Assembly: GCF_018130465.1 (NCBI RefSeq)
Contig: NZ_JAFCKJ010000005.1
Span: 62,001-126,000 of the forward strand
Direction: 5' to 3'
Length of the DNA: 64,000 nucleotides
Origin: Bradyrhizobium canariense
GTDB taxonomy: Bacteria; Pseudomonadota; Alphaproteobacteria; Rhizobiales; Xanthobacteraceae
Below the pieces are notes generated by a model. That model saw only the letters and a program-made list of their open reading frames with translations. It was not told the DNA's origin and made no database searches. This document shows, piece after piece, positions 1-8,142 of the stretch (positions within the stretch are counted from its first letter, which is position 1; every line of letters begins with the position of its first letter). Position numbers and translations under genes: made by a program.

Positions 1-356
1 TGCGTATAGCCCACCACGATCGGCTTGCCCGTCGTGCCGGAGGAGGCATGCACGCGCACCAGCTTTTCACGGGGCACGGCAAACATGTTGAAGGGATAGT
101 TGTCGCGCAGGTCCGTCTTCACCGTGAACGGAAATTTCGCCAGATCCGGGAGCTCTCGAAAGTCCGACGGGTGCACGCCGGCCGCTTCGAAGGCCTTGCG
201 ATAGTGCGCGACGTTGTCGTAGGCGTGCTTCAGCGACCAGGCCAGCCGCTGCGTCTGCAGTGCCATGATCTCGTCGCGCGATGCGCGCTCGTGCGCATCC
301 AGCTCGGCCTTATAGGTGTTGCCACCTTCCTTGAGCCTCGTCAGAGCCATCCTCAT
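1..356 (-). CDS. paaK: Phenylacetate-CoA ligase, N-terminal part (cut by window edge)
   Basis: First 118 residues of the enzyme that joins phenylacetate to CoA using ATP, the entry step of aerobic phenylacetate breakdown in the cytoplasm. The stretch SSGTTGKP at residues 105-112 is the phosphate-binding motif of the adenylate-forming family, and the residues around it are typical of PaaK. The rest lies beyond position 1. It is the last gene of the paa operon, about 30 bases after paaI. Two in-frame ATGs (354-356 and 348-350) could start it; I chose the longer. The family call is strong although only about a quarter of the usual 430-440 residues is visible. Confidence 0.93.
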   Translation of the reverse strand, partial: MRMALTRLKEGGNTYKAELDAHERASRDEIMALQTQRLAWSLKHAYDNVAHYRKAFEAAGVHPSDFRELPDLAKFPFTVKTDLRDNYPFNMFAVPREKLVRVHASSGTTGKPIVVGYT

Positions 357-386
357 TTCCCCACATCATTGGTTTGTTCTTTTCTT

Positions 387-884
387 TTATTGATCCTGCG
401 CCGGCAGCCAATTGCCGGGAATGACCCGCGAATGCCCGCGGAATTCGGCGATGACTGTATCGCCGGCGGTGACGCGCACGTCATAGATGCCGGAGCGACC
501 ACCGCGCGTAACCTCACGCGCTTTTGCGACGAGGCGATCGCCGAGCTTGCCCGGCTTGATGAAGGTGATCTGGCCCTGCGCCGCCACGACGCGGTCGTTG
601 TGCGAGTTGCACGCGAAAGCGAAGGCGGAATCGGCGAGCGTGAAGATGAAGCCACCGTGGGCGATGCGCTGGCCGTTGACCATGTCCGGCCGCACATTCA
701 TCGCCAGCGACGCAAAGCCGGGTCCGATCTCGACGATCTCCATGCCGAGGCCTTTGGAGGCATCGTCCTCCGCCCACATCGCGCTAGCGCAGGCGCGGGC
801 AACGTCCTCAGGCGACGAGACTTTGACGTTCACGCGCTTCTCCCCGCCAATTGTTTGCACATGATGTTCTGCTGGTTGGTCCAA
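387..884 (-). CDS. paaI: Phenylacetyl-CoA pathway hotdog thioesterase PaaI
   Basis: Hotdog-fold acyl-CoA thioesterase of about 165 residues. In the known family it releases CoA from dead-end ring-hydroxylated phenylacetyl-CoA. The motif HGGFIFTLAD (residues 76-85) is the family signature, and Asp85 matches the catalytic Asp of E. coli PaaI. The start is unclear: the open frame begins with TTG at 882-884, four bases after the paaE stop, and the first alternative is a GTG at codon 9. There is no good ribosome site for either, so translation is probably coupled to paaE. Confidence 0.92.
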   Translation of the reverse strand: MDQPAEHHVQTIGGEKRVNVKVSSPEDVARACASAMWAEDDASKGLGMEIVEIGPGFASLAMNVRPDMVNGQRIAHGGFIFTLADSAFAFACNSHNDRVVAAQGQITFIKPGKLGDRLVAKAREVTRGGRSGIYDVRVTAGDTVIAEFRGHSRVIPGNWLPAQDQ

Positions 885-888
885 GCTG

Positions 889-1971
889 TCAAACGTGGTC
901 GTAATCGACCACGACCCGCTCCGACGATGGCTTCGCCTGACAGGTCAGGATAAAGCCGGCCTTCAGCTCCCAGGGTTCCAGCGAGTAGTTGATGTCCATC
1001 GGCGCCTCGCCCTCGACCAGTTTTGCACGACAGGTCGAGCACATGCCGCCCTTGCAGGCGAACGGCAGATCGACGCCGGCGCGCAGTGCGGCATCGAGAA
1101 TCGCCTCGTCCTCGGCGACTGGCACGTCGCGGCGCTTGCCGTCGATGATCAGCGACGCCATCGCTTTCGGCGGCGCGTCCGGCGCAACGATCTTCTTCGG
1201 CCGCGGCTTGCCGCCAAACTCGGAGACAAACCGCTCGACGTGGATACGCTCGTCCGCGATGCCGAGCCCTCGGCAGGTCGCCTCGATCTCTTCGCTCATG
1301 CCAAGGGGTCCGCAGATGAAGATGTGATCGATGCTATCGGCCGGTACCAGCGAGCGCAGCAGCACCCTCACCTTGTCGCCGTCGAGCCGGCCGTGCAGGA
1401 TCGGAATGTCCTGCTCCTCGCCGGAGATGACGTGGAAGATCGAGAGGCGGTCGATGAAGCGATCCTTGAGCTCTTCAAGCGCCTCGAGAAACATGATGTT
1501 GTCGGTCGCGCGATTGCCGTAGAACAGGAAGAAGTGGCTGTCCGGTTCGCGCGCAAGCGTGCCCTTGACGATCGACAGGATCGGCGTGATGCCCGAGCCC
1601 GCGGCAAAGCCGACATGGATGCGGCCGGCGCCGGCCAGCGCGACCACGCCGAATCGCCCGGTCGGCGTCATCACGTCGAGCTCGTCGCCACGCTTCAGAT
1701 CGTCCGCTGCCCAGCTCGAAAACGCGCCGCCATCAACCTTTTTGACGGCGATGCGTATCTCGCCGTCGTCGGGGCCGGAGCAGATCGAATAGGAGCGGCG
1801 CACTTCCTCGCCATCCAGCACGGTGCGGAGCGTGAGGTATTGGCCGGGCGTGAAGGCGTAGTCGGTCGCAAGCTCCGTTGGGATGGCAAAGGTCAGCGAT
1901 ACGGCGTCCGACGCCTCGCGGCGGAGATCGTTGACGGCCAGGCGATGGAAGCGCGGTGCGGCTGCGGACAT
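889..1971 (-). CDS. paaE: Phenylacetyl-CoA 1,2-epoxidase reductase PaaE
   Basis: 360-residue NAD(P)H reductase that feeds electrons to the PaaABC diiron epoxidase. The N-terminal ferredoxin-reductase part carries the FAD motif RSYS (59-62). The C-terminal plant-type 2Fe-2S domain has cysteines 306, 311, 314 and 344 in the usual C-x4-C-x2-C...C arrangement. Length agrees with E. coli PaaE (356). I start it at ATG 1969-1971, two bases after the paaD stop; a GTG four codons upstream would overlap paaD. It sits in the middle of the paa operon. Confidence 0.95.
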   Translation of the reverse strand: MSAAAPRFHRLAVNDLRREASDAVSLTFAIPTELATDYAFTPGQYLTLRTVLDGEEVRRSYSICSGPDDGEIRIAVKKVDGGAFSSWAADDLKRGDELDVMTPTGRFGVVALAGAGRIHVGFAAGSGITPILSIVKGTLAREPDSHFFLFYGNRATDNIMFLEALEELKDRFIDRLSIFHVISGEEQDIPILHGRLDGDKVRVLLRSLVPADSIDHIFICGPLGMSEEIEATCRGLGIADERIHVERFVSEFGGKPRPKKIVAPDAPPKAMASLIIDGKRRDVPVAEDEAILDAALRAGVDLPFACKGGMCSTCRAKLVEGEAPMDINYSLEPWELKAGFILTCQAKPSSERVVVDYDHV

Positions 1972-1973
1972 GG

Positions 1974-2477
1974 TCAATGACACTTGAAGTAATCAAAGGG
2001 TTCGCGGCAGGCCTTGCAGCGCCAGAGCGCCTTGCATGAGGTCGAGCCGAATTCGGACAGCAGCTCGGTATTCGCCGAGCCGCATTGCGGGCACGCAACG
2101 GCTTGCTCGCCGAACAGCGCGCGGCGTGAATTCGAGGCTTGCGGCGGCGCGATGCCGTAGGCATGAAGCTTCCGGCGACCCTCCTCGCTCATCCAGTCGG
2201 TGGTCCAGGCCGGCGATAGCACCGTGCGTACTTTGGGTTGACGGAAGCCGGCACGCTCCAACGCAAGCTCGATTTCGAGCGCGATCATGTTCATCGCCGG
2301 ACAGCCCGAGTAAGTCGGCGTGATCGCGACCTCGACATGATCGCCGTCGAGCACGACATCGCGGAGCACGCCGAGATCGGCGATGGTCAGCACCGGAATT
2401 TCCGGATCGACCACGGTCGCCGCGGCCTCCCAGGCGCGCTGGCGCAGATCGGCTTCGCGTTCGAGCACCGTCACCAT
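1974..2477 (-). CDS. paaD: Phenylacetyl-CoA epoxidase assembly protein PaaD
   Basis: 167-residue protein of the MIP18/DUF59 family, needed to mature the iron-sulfur centre of the ring epoxidase. The N-terminal half is the DUF59 domain, including a SGCPAMN segment with the conserved Cys. The C-terminal half holds a zinc-ribbon-like set of cysteines (CPQC and CKAC) with a further Cys two residues from the end. This two-part layout is typical of PaaD. Its start overlaps the end of paaC by 7 bases, so the two are probably translated together. Confidence 0.93.
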   Translation of the reverse strand: MVTVLEREADLRQRAWEAAATVVDPEIPVLTIADLGVLRDVVLDGDHVEVAITPTYSGCPAMNMIALEIELALERAGFRQPKVRTVLSPAWTTDWMSEEGRRKLHAYGIAPPQASNSRRALFGEQAVACPQCGSANTELLSEFGSTSCKALWRCKACREPFDYFKCH

Positions 2478-3247
2478 GTCTGCCCCGGAAAAGTGCGCTG
2501 CATCGACTGCAGCTCGGACAGAAGATGGCCAAGATGCTCGCTGTGCCGCCCGGAACGACCGCCCTGCTGCATCCAGTCGGTCTGCGGCAGCTCAAGCGTG
2601 GCTTCACTGATCACACCCGAGAGCGTCGTCAGCCAGCGACCGCGCAAGCTTCCGGGATCGATGGCGATATCGGCATGGATCAGGGCGCGTTCGCCTTCAT
2701 CGACGGCAAACATCTCACCGGTAAAAGCCCAGAGATGATCGATCGCGGCCTGCGCGCGGGCGTGGCTTTCAACCGTGCCGTCGCCCAGCCGGATGATCCA
2801 CTCCGAGGCATGGCGAAGGTGGTAGGCGCTCTCCTTCTCCGACTTGGCGGCGATGGCCGCCAGTGTCGCGTCGCTGGAAGCCGTCATCGCACGCCAGTAG
2901 AGATCGGCGAGGGTGGAATAGAAGAACTGCCGCACCAGCGTCTGGGCAAAATCGCCATTGGGCTGCTCGACCAGCAGCAGATTGCGGTACTGCCTGACGT
3001 CGCGCAGGTACGCGAACCTGTCCTCGTCGTTGTCCTTGCCCTCGACCTTGGCGGCGTAAGAGTAGAGCTCGCGGGCCTGGCCGAGGAGGTCGAGCGCGAT
3101 GTTGGAGAGCGCCATGTCCTCTTCCAGCATCGGCGCATGTCCGCACCATTCCGACAGCCTGTGCCCGAGGATCAGCGCGTCGTCGGCGCGGCGCAATGCG
3201 TAGAGCACCAGCGGCGTCTCCGAGACCTGGATGTTCGCCACGTTCAT
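2471..3247 (-). CDS. paaC: Phenylacetyl-CoA epoxidase structural subunit PaaC
   Basis: 258-residue ferritin-like subunit that pairs with PaaA in the epoxidase core but carries no diiron site of its own. Family-typical stretches are LGHRLSEWCGHAP near residue 27 and the DRFAYLRD segment. The ATG at 3245-3247 shares its A with the paaB stop (TGATG); a GTG one codon earlier is possible. Length fits PaaC (about 250). It lies between paaB and paaD. Confidence 0.95.
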   Translation of the reverse strand: MNVANIQVSETPLVLYALRRADDALILGHRLSEWCGHAPMLEEDMALSNIALDLLGQARELYSYAAKVEGKDNDEDRFAYLRDVRQYRNLLLVEQPNGDFAQTLVRQFFYSTLADLYWRAMTASSDATLAAIAAKSEKESAYHLRHASEWIIRLGDGTVESHARAQAAIDHLWAFTGEMFAVDEGERALIHADIAIDPGSLRGRWLTTLSGVISEATLELPQTDWMQQGGRSGRHSEHLGHLLSELQSMQRTFPGQTW

Positions 3248-3534
3248 CACATGTGCCCCACTTCGTCGGGCACCTCGTAGAACGTCGGGTGCCGGTAGAT
3301 CTTCGATTCCGCCGGCTCGAACATCATGCCCTTATCGGCGGGATCGCTTGCGGTGATCGCCGTCGACGGCACGACCCAGATCGAAAGACCCTCGCCGCGA
3401 CGAGTGTAGATATCGCGGGCGGCCTGCAAGGCCATCGTGGCGTCGCTCGCATGCAGCGAGCCGACGTGCTTGTGCGCGAGCCCGTTGCGGCTGCGAATGA
3501 AGACTTCCCACAGCGGCGTGTTCGGCGTGGCCAT
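3247..3534 (-). CDS. paaB: Phenylacetyl-CoA epoxidase subunit PaaB
   Basis: 95-residue subunit that bridges PaaAC pairs in the phenylacetyl-CoA 1,2-epoxidase. The opening segment PLWEVFIRSRNGLAHKHVGS is a hallmark of PaaB. The open frame runs about 70 codons further upstream, but that part lies inside paaA in another frame and is not protein-like. The ATG at 3532-3534, ten bases after the paaA stop, gives the normal family length. Co-translated with paaC. Confidence 0.95.
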   Translation of the reverse strand: MATPNTPLWEVFIRSRNGLAHKHVGSLHASDATMALQAARDIYTRRGEGLSIWVVPSTAITASDPADKGMMFEPAESKIYRHPTFYEVPDEVGHM

Positions 3535-3544
3535 CGCGTTTTCC

Positions 3545-4537
3545 CTACTCTGCTGCTTGTGCAGTCCGACGCTGCGCGCGCTTTGCGGCATAGGCCGCGG
3601 CCGCCTCGCGCACCCAGCCGCCTTCGTCGTGCGCCTTGCGGCGCGCGGCAAGCCGATCGCGGTTGCACGGGCCGTTGCCGGCGAGCACCTGCTTGAACTC
3701 TGTCCAGTCGATCTCGCTGTAGCGCCAGTGCCCGTCCGCATCCTGAATCATGCCGGGATCGGGAATGGTGAGGCCGAGATATTGCGCCTGCGGCACGGTG
3801 GCATCGACGAATTTCTGGCGCAGCTCGTCATTGGAGAAGCGCTTGATCTTCCATTTCGTCGAGGTGTCGCTGTGCTGGCTGGTGGCATCGGGCGGCCCGA
3901 ACATCATCAGCACCGGCCACCACCACCTGTTCAAGGCATCCTGCGCCATCGCCTTCTGCTCGTCCGAGCCGCGGCACAGCGTCAGCATGATCTCATAGCC
4001 CTGACGCTGGTGGAACGACTCCTCCTTGCAGACGCGGATCATCGCGCGCGCGTAGGGGCCGTAGGAGCAACGGCACAGCGGGATCTGGTTCATGATCGCG
4101 GCGCCGTCGACCAGCCAGCCGATGGTGCCGATGTCGGCCCAGGTCAGCGTCGGATAGTTGAATATCGAGGAATATTTTGCCTTGCCCGCGAGCATGGCAT
4201 CGACCAGTTCTTCGCGCGAAGTGCCGAGCGTCTCGGCGGCGGCATAGAGATAGAGCCCGTGGCCGCACTCGTCCTGCACCTTGGCAAGCAGCGCGGCCTT
4301 GCGGCGCAGCGTCGGCGCGCGCGTGATCCAGTTGCCCTCGGGCAGCATGCCGACGATTTCGGAATGTGCGTGCTGGGAGATCTGGCGGGTCAGCGTCTTG
4401 CGATAGGCCGCCGGCATCCAGTCGTTTGGCTCGATGCGCTCCTCGCCATCGATGCGCGCCTGAAACTGCACGGCCTTGGCCGCGTCCTCGAGACCGCGAT
4501 CATCCGCCTCGGCCGTGTTCAGCGCCTGGGTATACAT
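3545..4537 (-). CDS. paaA: Phenylacetyl-CoA 1,2-epoxidase catalytic subunit PaaA
   Basis: 330-residue ferritin-like diiron subunit that inserts oxygen into the aromatic ring of phenylacetyl-CoA. The two metal-ligand helices show the expected motifs: DECGHG in the first half and EESFHQRQG in the second, with [12 protein letters not shown] between. First gene of the structural operon, 76 bases after paaX. The ATG is preceded by a strong GGGAGG ribosome site six bases away. That site can pair with an upstream CCTCCC (see the hairpin at 4544-4563). Confidence 0.97.
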   Translation of the reverse strand: MYTQALNTAEADDRGLEDAAKAVQFQARIDGEERIEPNDWMPAAYRKTLTRQISQHAHSEIVGMLPEGNWITRAPTLRRKAALLAKVQDECGHGLYLYAAAETLGTSREELVDAMLAGKAKYSSIFNYPTLTWADIGTIGWLVDGAAIMNQIPLCRCSYGPYARAMIRVCKEESFHQRQGYEIMLTLCRGSDEQKAMAQDALNRWWWPVLMMFGPPDATSQHSDTSTKWKIKRFSNDELRQKFVDATVPQAQYLGLTIPDPGMIQDADGHWRYSEIDWTEFKQVLAGNGPCNRDRLAARRKAHDEGGWVREAAAAYAAKRAQRRTAQAAE

Positions 4538-4543
4538 GCGCGT

Positions 4544-4563
4544 CCTCCCGTTTTATTGGGAGG
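4544..4563 (-). promoter_or_regulatory. Hairpin covering the paaA ribosome-binding site
   Basis: On the coding strand CCTCCC (4563-4558) can pair perfectly with GGGAGG (4549-4544) across an 8-base A-rich loop. The GGGAGG is the paaA Shine-Dalgarno sequence, so the six G-C pairs would hide it. This is read directly from the sequence; any control of translation is an inference. Confidence 0.5.
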
Positions 4564-4564
4564 C

Positions 4565-4592
4565 AATATATAACAAGAATTATCTCATGCAA
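4565..4592 (-). promoter_or_regulatory. Candidate paaA promoter
   Basis: On the minus strand TTGCAT (4592-4587) and TATATT (4570-4565) are 16 bases apart, giving a fair -35 and a good -10 element. They lie in an AT-rich patch between paaX and paaA that stands out from the GC-rich surroundings. The patch could give paaA its own promoter separate from paaX. Confidence 0.45.
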
Positions 4593-4596
4593 GATA
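4581..4596. promoter_or_regulatory. Inverted repeat, candidate PaaX operator
   Basis: TATCT-N6-AGATA inverted repeat in the paaX-paaA gap, overlapping the proposed -35 element. PaaX repressors are known to bind paa promoters and let go when phenylacetyl-CoA is present. The position suits a repressor site, but the match to a PaaX consensus is not shown here. Confidence 0.35.
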
Positions 4597-4613
4597 TTTC
4601 TGTAACATAACGA

Positions 4614-5480
4614 TCAGGCCTCGAACCTCCGCTCCAGGAGTTTTCGCGCCGGCGGCAATGGCCCCTTTTCATTGGTTCCGTGGCCATCAAGCCATTGTTC
4701 CGATGGAGCAAGCAGCGCGCGATAGATTTCGGTGCACAGCGCGCGGGCGGCTTTGCCCGGCCAGTTCGCCGGAAGCAGGCTTTCGGGCAGCAGCGGATCG
4801 CGCAGCACGACGCGGCGGTAATAGTGGATCATGAGGATGCGCGCCGTAAAGGCGTCGGCCTCGGACAAGTCCGTGCCGCGCGCGATCGCGGCGCGCAGCG
4901 GCTCGAACGTCTTCATGAACTTGAGATAGGCGTCCGCGGTGCGATCCAGCGGCCAACTCGCACTGAGCAGCCGACGGCCGCTGTCATCCTCGGCCGAGAC
5001 TTCCAGACGGATGGCGCCCGCGGCCTCGTCCGGCACTGGCACGCCTGACGGCGCGACCCACACGCCCGGCAGCGGGCTGCCGAAGCCGGCATTGCGGAGC
5101 GCCTCGCGCGAGGCGTCGCGATCCTCGCCATTGCCGATCAGAAGCAGCTCGAAGCGCCCGGTCCAGTCGGACGGCGGCGGATCGTAGATATGGCGTGTCG
5201 CGGCCTCGAAGATCTGGCGGCCCTTGTCGGCCAAGCGATAGAAACTGTTGCGGCCGACCTTTTCGCGCGTCAGCCAGCCATCGGCGGCAAGCCGCGACAT
5301 CGCGGTACGCACCACGCCGCTGTCGATGTCCAGGCTCTCGAAGAATTCCAGCAGCGTGCCGAGCCATACCGAGCCGCCACGCGGCACGATGGCATCGCCG
5401 AAGACGGTGATGACGATGGAGCCGGTGCGCGACGGCTCGCGCTTGAGCTGATCGATGATGCGGGACAACGGATGCGCCAT
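4614..5480 (-). CDS. paaX: Phenylacetate catabolism repressor PaaX
   Basis: 288-residue GntR-type-fold transcriptional repressor that senses phenylacetyl-CoA. The N-terminal winged-helix part includes SGVVRTAMSRLAADGWL and EKVGRNSFYRL, both typical of PaaX. The C-terminal PaaX-C region contains MIHYYRRVVLRDPLLP, a strongly conserved family stretch. I start at ATG 5478-5480; the frame can extend 12 codons to a TTG at 5516. It lies directly upstream of and in line with paaA and is the likely regulator of the whole cluster. Confidence 0.94.
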   Translation of the reverse strand: MAHPLSRIIDQLKREPSRTGSIVITVFGDAIVPRGGSVWLGTLLEFFESLDIDSGVVRTAMSRLAADGWLTREKVGRNSFYRLADKGRQIFEAATRHIYDPPPSDWTGRFELLLIGNGEDRDASREALRNAGFGSPLPGVWVAPSGVPVPDEAAGAIRLEVSAEDDSGRRLLSASWPLDRTADAYLKFMKTFEPLRAAIARGTDLSEADAFTARILMIHYYRRVVLRDPLLPESLLPANWPGKAARALCTEIYRALLAPSEQWLDGHGTNEKGPLPPARKLLERRFEA

Positions 5481-5540
5481 GCGCGAGGCATAGCGCGTTT
5501 GGTGCGGGCGCGACAATGGACGGGTGCGACGCTCTTGTTT

Positions 5541-5712
5541 CTCCCTCTCCCCGTCCTTACGGGGCCGCGACGAGCTTCGCTCGCGCTGAGAGGGTTGGGG
5601 TGAGGGGCTGCTTCCTCAGAAACGGTGGGAGTTGGACTCGCGGAGAGTCCCCCTCACCCGGATCGCATCGGAGATGCGATCCGACCTCGCCCCGCTTGCG
5701 GGGAGAGGTGAA
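5541..5712. repeat. Composite palindromic intergenic repeat
   Basis: Non-coding stretch between paaX and the next gene built from nested palindromes: CCCCGT/ACGGGG near 5550, an 11-base perfect inverted repeat around GGA at 5659-5683, and CCCCGC-TT-GCGGGG at 5690-5703. The outer ends (CTCCCTCTCCCCG and CGGGGAGAGGTG) are also near complementary. Elements of this style are widespread between genes in Bradyrhizobium. Confidence 0.7.
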
Positions 5713-5720
5713 GAAGAGCC

Positions 5721-6491
5721 CTACCGATGCGGATCGGGATAGACCACGCTGCGCCAGCCGCTACGGTCGAAGGCCCGCCATTGGCCTTCCTTCTGGGCGA
5801 GGCGATCGGCGACGGCATAGACCGCAGCCGGGTGATGGCCCATGCCGCAATGGCTGCTCTCGATCTCGATGCTCTCGGTCTGCGCGCCCGTCTTCTCCAT
5901 GCAGCCCTGCCAGGCGCAGACGCCGTCGGTGCGGCTGAAAATCGCCGTGGTCGGCACCGGCGGCGGGACGGCAAGTTCGCCGCCGAACTGCGGATCGACT
6001 TCGTCGGACTTCCGCCCGCTCGCCCATTCATAGACGCGCCAGGCATTGGTCGAATGCGGATCGCCCGCAAAGGGGCTGCCGAGCGTGATCACCTGGCGCA
6101 CGCGGTCGGGCATCATCTTGGCGAGCTGGCGCGCATAGAGACCGCCGAGGCTCCAGCCGACCAGGCTGATCTTGCGGCCGTTCCTGTCGCTGAGCTCCTC
6201 AACCAGATCCACCATCGCGTGCTGCACGCCCTCGCGCAGGCCGTAATTGCGGCCCTGGCGCCAGCCGCTCACCGCATAGCCCTTGCCCGACAGAAACGTG
6301 CGCAACGCGCGCGTGGATGCGTCGGAGGCCACGAGGCCCGGCAGAACCAGCACCGGATGGCCATCGCCGCGCGGCGCGAGGCTGAGCAGCGGCAGCGCGC
6401 CGAGGAATGCACCGAACTCGTGGATCGCTCGCCCTTCCAGGAACATCAGGGTACGGGACGGCGGACTCAGCGTCTGGGCAGTAGCGGTCAT
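5721..6491 (-). CDS. Alpha/beta hydrolase, lipase/esterase-like
   Basis: 256-residue hydrolase with the nucleophile elbow GWSLGG (Ser114), preceded by HPVLVLPG, the strand and oxyanion-hole loop of lipase-like enzymes. The conserved stretch QVITLGSPFAGD follows, and a late His lies in ESSHCGMGHHP. No signal peptide, so probably cytoplasmic. Substrate unknown. Its closest visible relative is the product of the gene at 19187-19987 in this window. ATG 6489-6491 is chosen because the upstream extension looks non-coding. Confidence 0.85.
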   Translation of the reverse strand: MTATAQTLSPPSRTLMFLEGRAIHEFGAFLGALPLLSLAPRGDGHPVLVLPGLVASDASTRALRTFLSGKGYAVSGWRQGRNYGLREGVQHAMVDLVEELSDRNGRKISLVGWSLGGLYARQLAKMMPDRVRQVITLGSPFAGDPHSTNAWRVYEWASGRKSDEVDPQFGGELAVPPPVPTTAIFSRTDGVCAWQGCMEKTGAQTESIEIESSHCGMGHHPAAVYAVADRLAQKEGQWRAFDRSGWRSVVYPDPHR

Positions 6492-6692
6492 CAATGGTCC
6501 CCTAGGAAGAATTGCTGAAAGGCCACCGGTCGCGTACCGGCAAAAAGGGTATGGGATTCCAACACGCCGGCTTCTTGATCGTTCCGCAGCGCAACATGAA
6601 TCAGCTAGGCAGCGGGTTCCCGACATTCAAGCGGGAGACACACCGGGCCACAATAGGTCCGCGCGTTAATGCTGACGTCCGTGACGCAAAAG

Positions 6693-7979
6693 TCACAACA
6701 ATCGAAGCAGGAATTCTACGGAGTAAAGCGCAAGGCCAGCGAGGCCGCCGATCAGCGAGCCGTTGAAACGGATGTATTGCAGGTCGCGGCCAATGTTGAT
6801 TTCAATCAGCGAAATCAGCTGCGCCATGTCCCACGACTTGACCTGGTCGGAGATGAAGGTCGAAACGCCGCTCTTCTGGTCTGCGACGAAACTGCGCAGC
6901 ACCGCTACCAGGCCCTTGTTGATCTCGCCGCGCAGCTCGGCATCGCCGGCAAGCGCTTCGCCCGCCGCGACACACATGCCGGCGAGATGATGCTGTAGCA
7001 CCTGCGTCTCGCCGCTTGCACTACGCTCGATGAAGGACCGCGTGTTGGCCCAGACGGTGCGGGCAAGATCGGCGAGCTCGGGACGCGCGAGCAGATCGCG
7101 CTTCAAGCCGTCGATGCGGTCGATATAGGCCTGGTCGGTGCCGAGCCGATCGACGAAGCTCAGCACCATGCGGTCGAACTCGCTGCGGAACGGGTGCTTG
7201 GGATCGGCGCGCACCTCATCGAAGAAAGCGGTGGCGGAGGCCACGATCTTGTTCACCAGAAACTTGTCGGCGCGATAGAGCCTGAGCAAGGTCGGCAATT
7301 CCGCACGCACCTTCTCACGGATCATCGCCATCGTGTCTTTCTGATTCAGCGTCTCGTGCATCACGCGCAGGAGATCGTCGAACAGAATCTGGTGTCGCCC
7401 TTCCGCGACGAAACCACGCAACGTTCCGGCCGCGAGCGGCGCCAAGTCGATCGCCTGGAGCTGCGAGGACATGCGGCGGATGATAAAGGTCATCAGACCG
7501 GAGCTCTCGGTCGCGGAGACGGCCTCCGGCAGCAGGCGCAACGCAAAGCGCGCGAGGTCATCGCTGCGCTTGCGATCGCGCAGCCAGTCGGCGATGAAGG
7601 AGCCGAAATCGATCTCCTTCAGCTTGGCCTCGACGGGACCAACCTCGAGGAAATGCACCTGGATGAACTCGCCGAGCTTGTCGGCGATACGGGCCTGGTT
7701 GCTCTGGATGATCGCGGTGTGCGGGATCGGCAAACCGAGCGGCCGCTTGAACAGCGCCACCACCGCATACCAGTCCGCGAGCCCGCCGATGGTCGCGGCT
7801 TCCGCGAACGCGGCGATGAATCCGAACACGGGATGCACGGGCAGCAGCCATTTCGCGACGACGAACAGGACAAGCGTCGAGCCCAGCACCAGCGTCGCCA
7901 GCGCTTTGACGCGACGAAGCTCGGCCGCGCGTTCGGCGTCGCCTGGGGAATCGAAGGAGAAGGTGGTGGGTGGAGTCAT
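6693..7979 (-). CDS. DUF445 family membrane-associated protein
   Basis: 428-residue member of the DUF445 family. Residues about 28-46 form a hydrophobic helix, followed by the family signature GGLADWYAVVALFKRPLG. A second short hydrophobic stretch near the C terminus (GSLIGGLAGLALYSVEFLL) would bring the tail back to the membrane. The long middle part is helical and charged. The family is found in the envelope of many bacteria and has no settled function. The gene stands alone between two repeat-containing gaps. Confidence 0.88.
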   Translation of the reverse strand: MTPPTTFSFDSPGDAERAAELRRVKALATLVLGSTLVLFVVAKWLLPVHPVFGFIAAFAEAATIGGLADWYAVVALFKRPLGLPIPHTAIIQSNQARIADKLGEFIQVHFLEVGPVEAKLKEIDFGSFIADWLRDRKRSDDLARFALRLLPEAVSATESSGLMTFIIRRMSSQLQAIDLAPLAAGTLRGFVAEGRHQILFDDLLRVMHETLNQKDTMAMIREKVRAELPTLLRLYRADKFLVNKIVASATAFFDEVRADPKHPFRSEFDRMVLSFVDRLGTDQAYIDRIDGLKRDLLARPELADLARTVWANTRSFIERSASGETQVLQHHLAGMCVAAGEALAGDAELRGEINKGLVAVLRSFVADQKSGVSTFISDQVKSWDMAQLISLIEINIGRDLQYIRFNGSLIGGLAGLALYSVEFLLRLL

Positions 7980-7996
7980 GACTGCATCACCCTACT

Positions 7997-8080
7997 CGTC
8001 CTCGCGAGCGAAGCGAAGCAATCCAGAATCGTTTCCGCAGACGCACTCTGGATTGCTTCGCTTCGCTCGCAATGACGACG
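7997..8080. repeat. Palindromic repeat, TCGCTCGC-type
   Basis: A perfect 24-base inverted repeat (8004-8027 with 8047-8070) separated by 19 bases, with flanking CGTC/GACG ends. The arms contain GCGAAGCGAAGCAATCCAGA. The same element recurs at 49187-49274. It fills most of the gap between the DUF445 gene and the phasin terminator. Confidence 0.88.
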
Positions 8081-8084
8081 GCGC

Positions 8085-8111
8085 AAAAAACAAGGCCCGC
8101 CGAAGCGGGCC
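8085..8111 (-). terminator. Rho-independent terminator of the phasin gene
   Basis: On the minus strand GGCCCGC-TTCG-GCGGGCC forms a 7-bp G-C stem with a stable tetraloop, followed by TTG and six Ts. It begins 32 bases after the phasin stop codon. Confidence 0.85.
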
Positions 8112-8142
8112 TCAAATTTCAGTTTTGACTCAGGGCGCCAGA

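Noticed and set aside
895-1980. 361-residue plus-strand open frame opposite paaE
   Set aside because: It mirrors the minus-strand paaE codons, is rich in Arg, Ala and His and has no family likeness; paaE has clear cofactor motifs.
3437-4573. 378-residue plus-strand frame opposite paaA
   Set aside because: Antisense shadow of a strongly conserved gene, with no recognisable domain.
6492-6692. Possible tRNA or small RNA between the hydrolase and DUF445 genes
   Set aside because: No cloverleaf, TTC loop or terminator could be made out.
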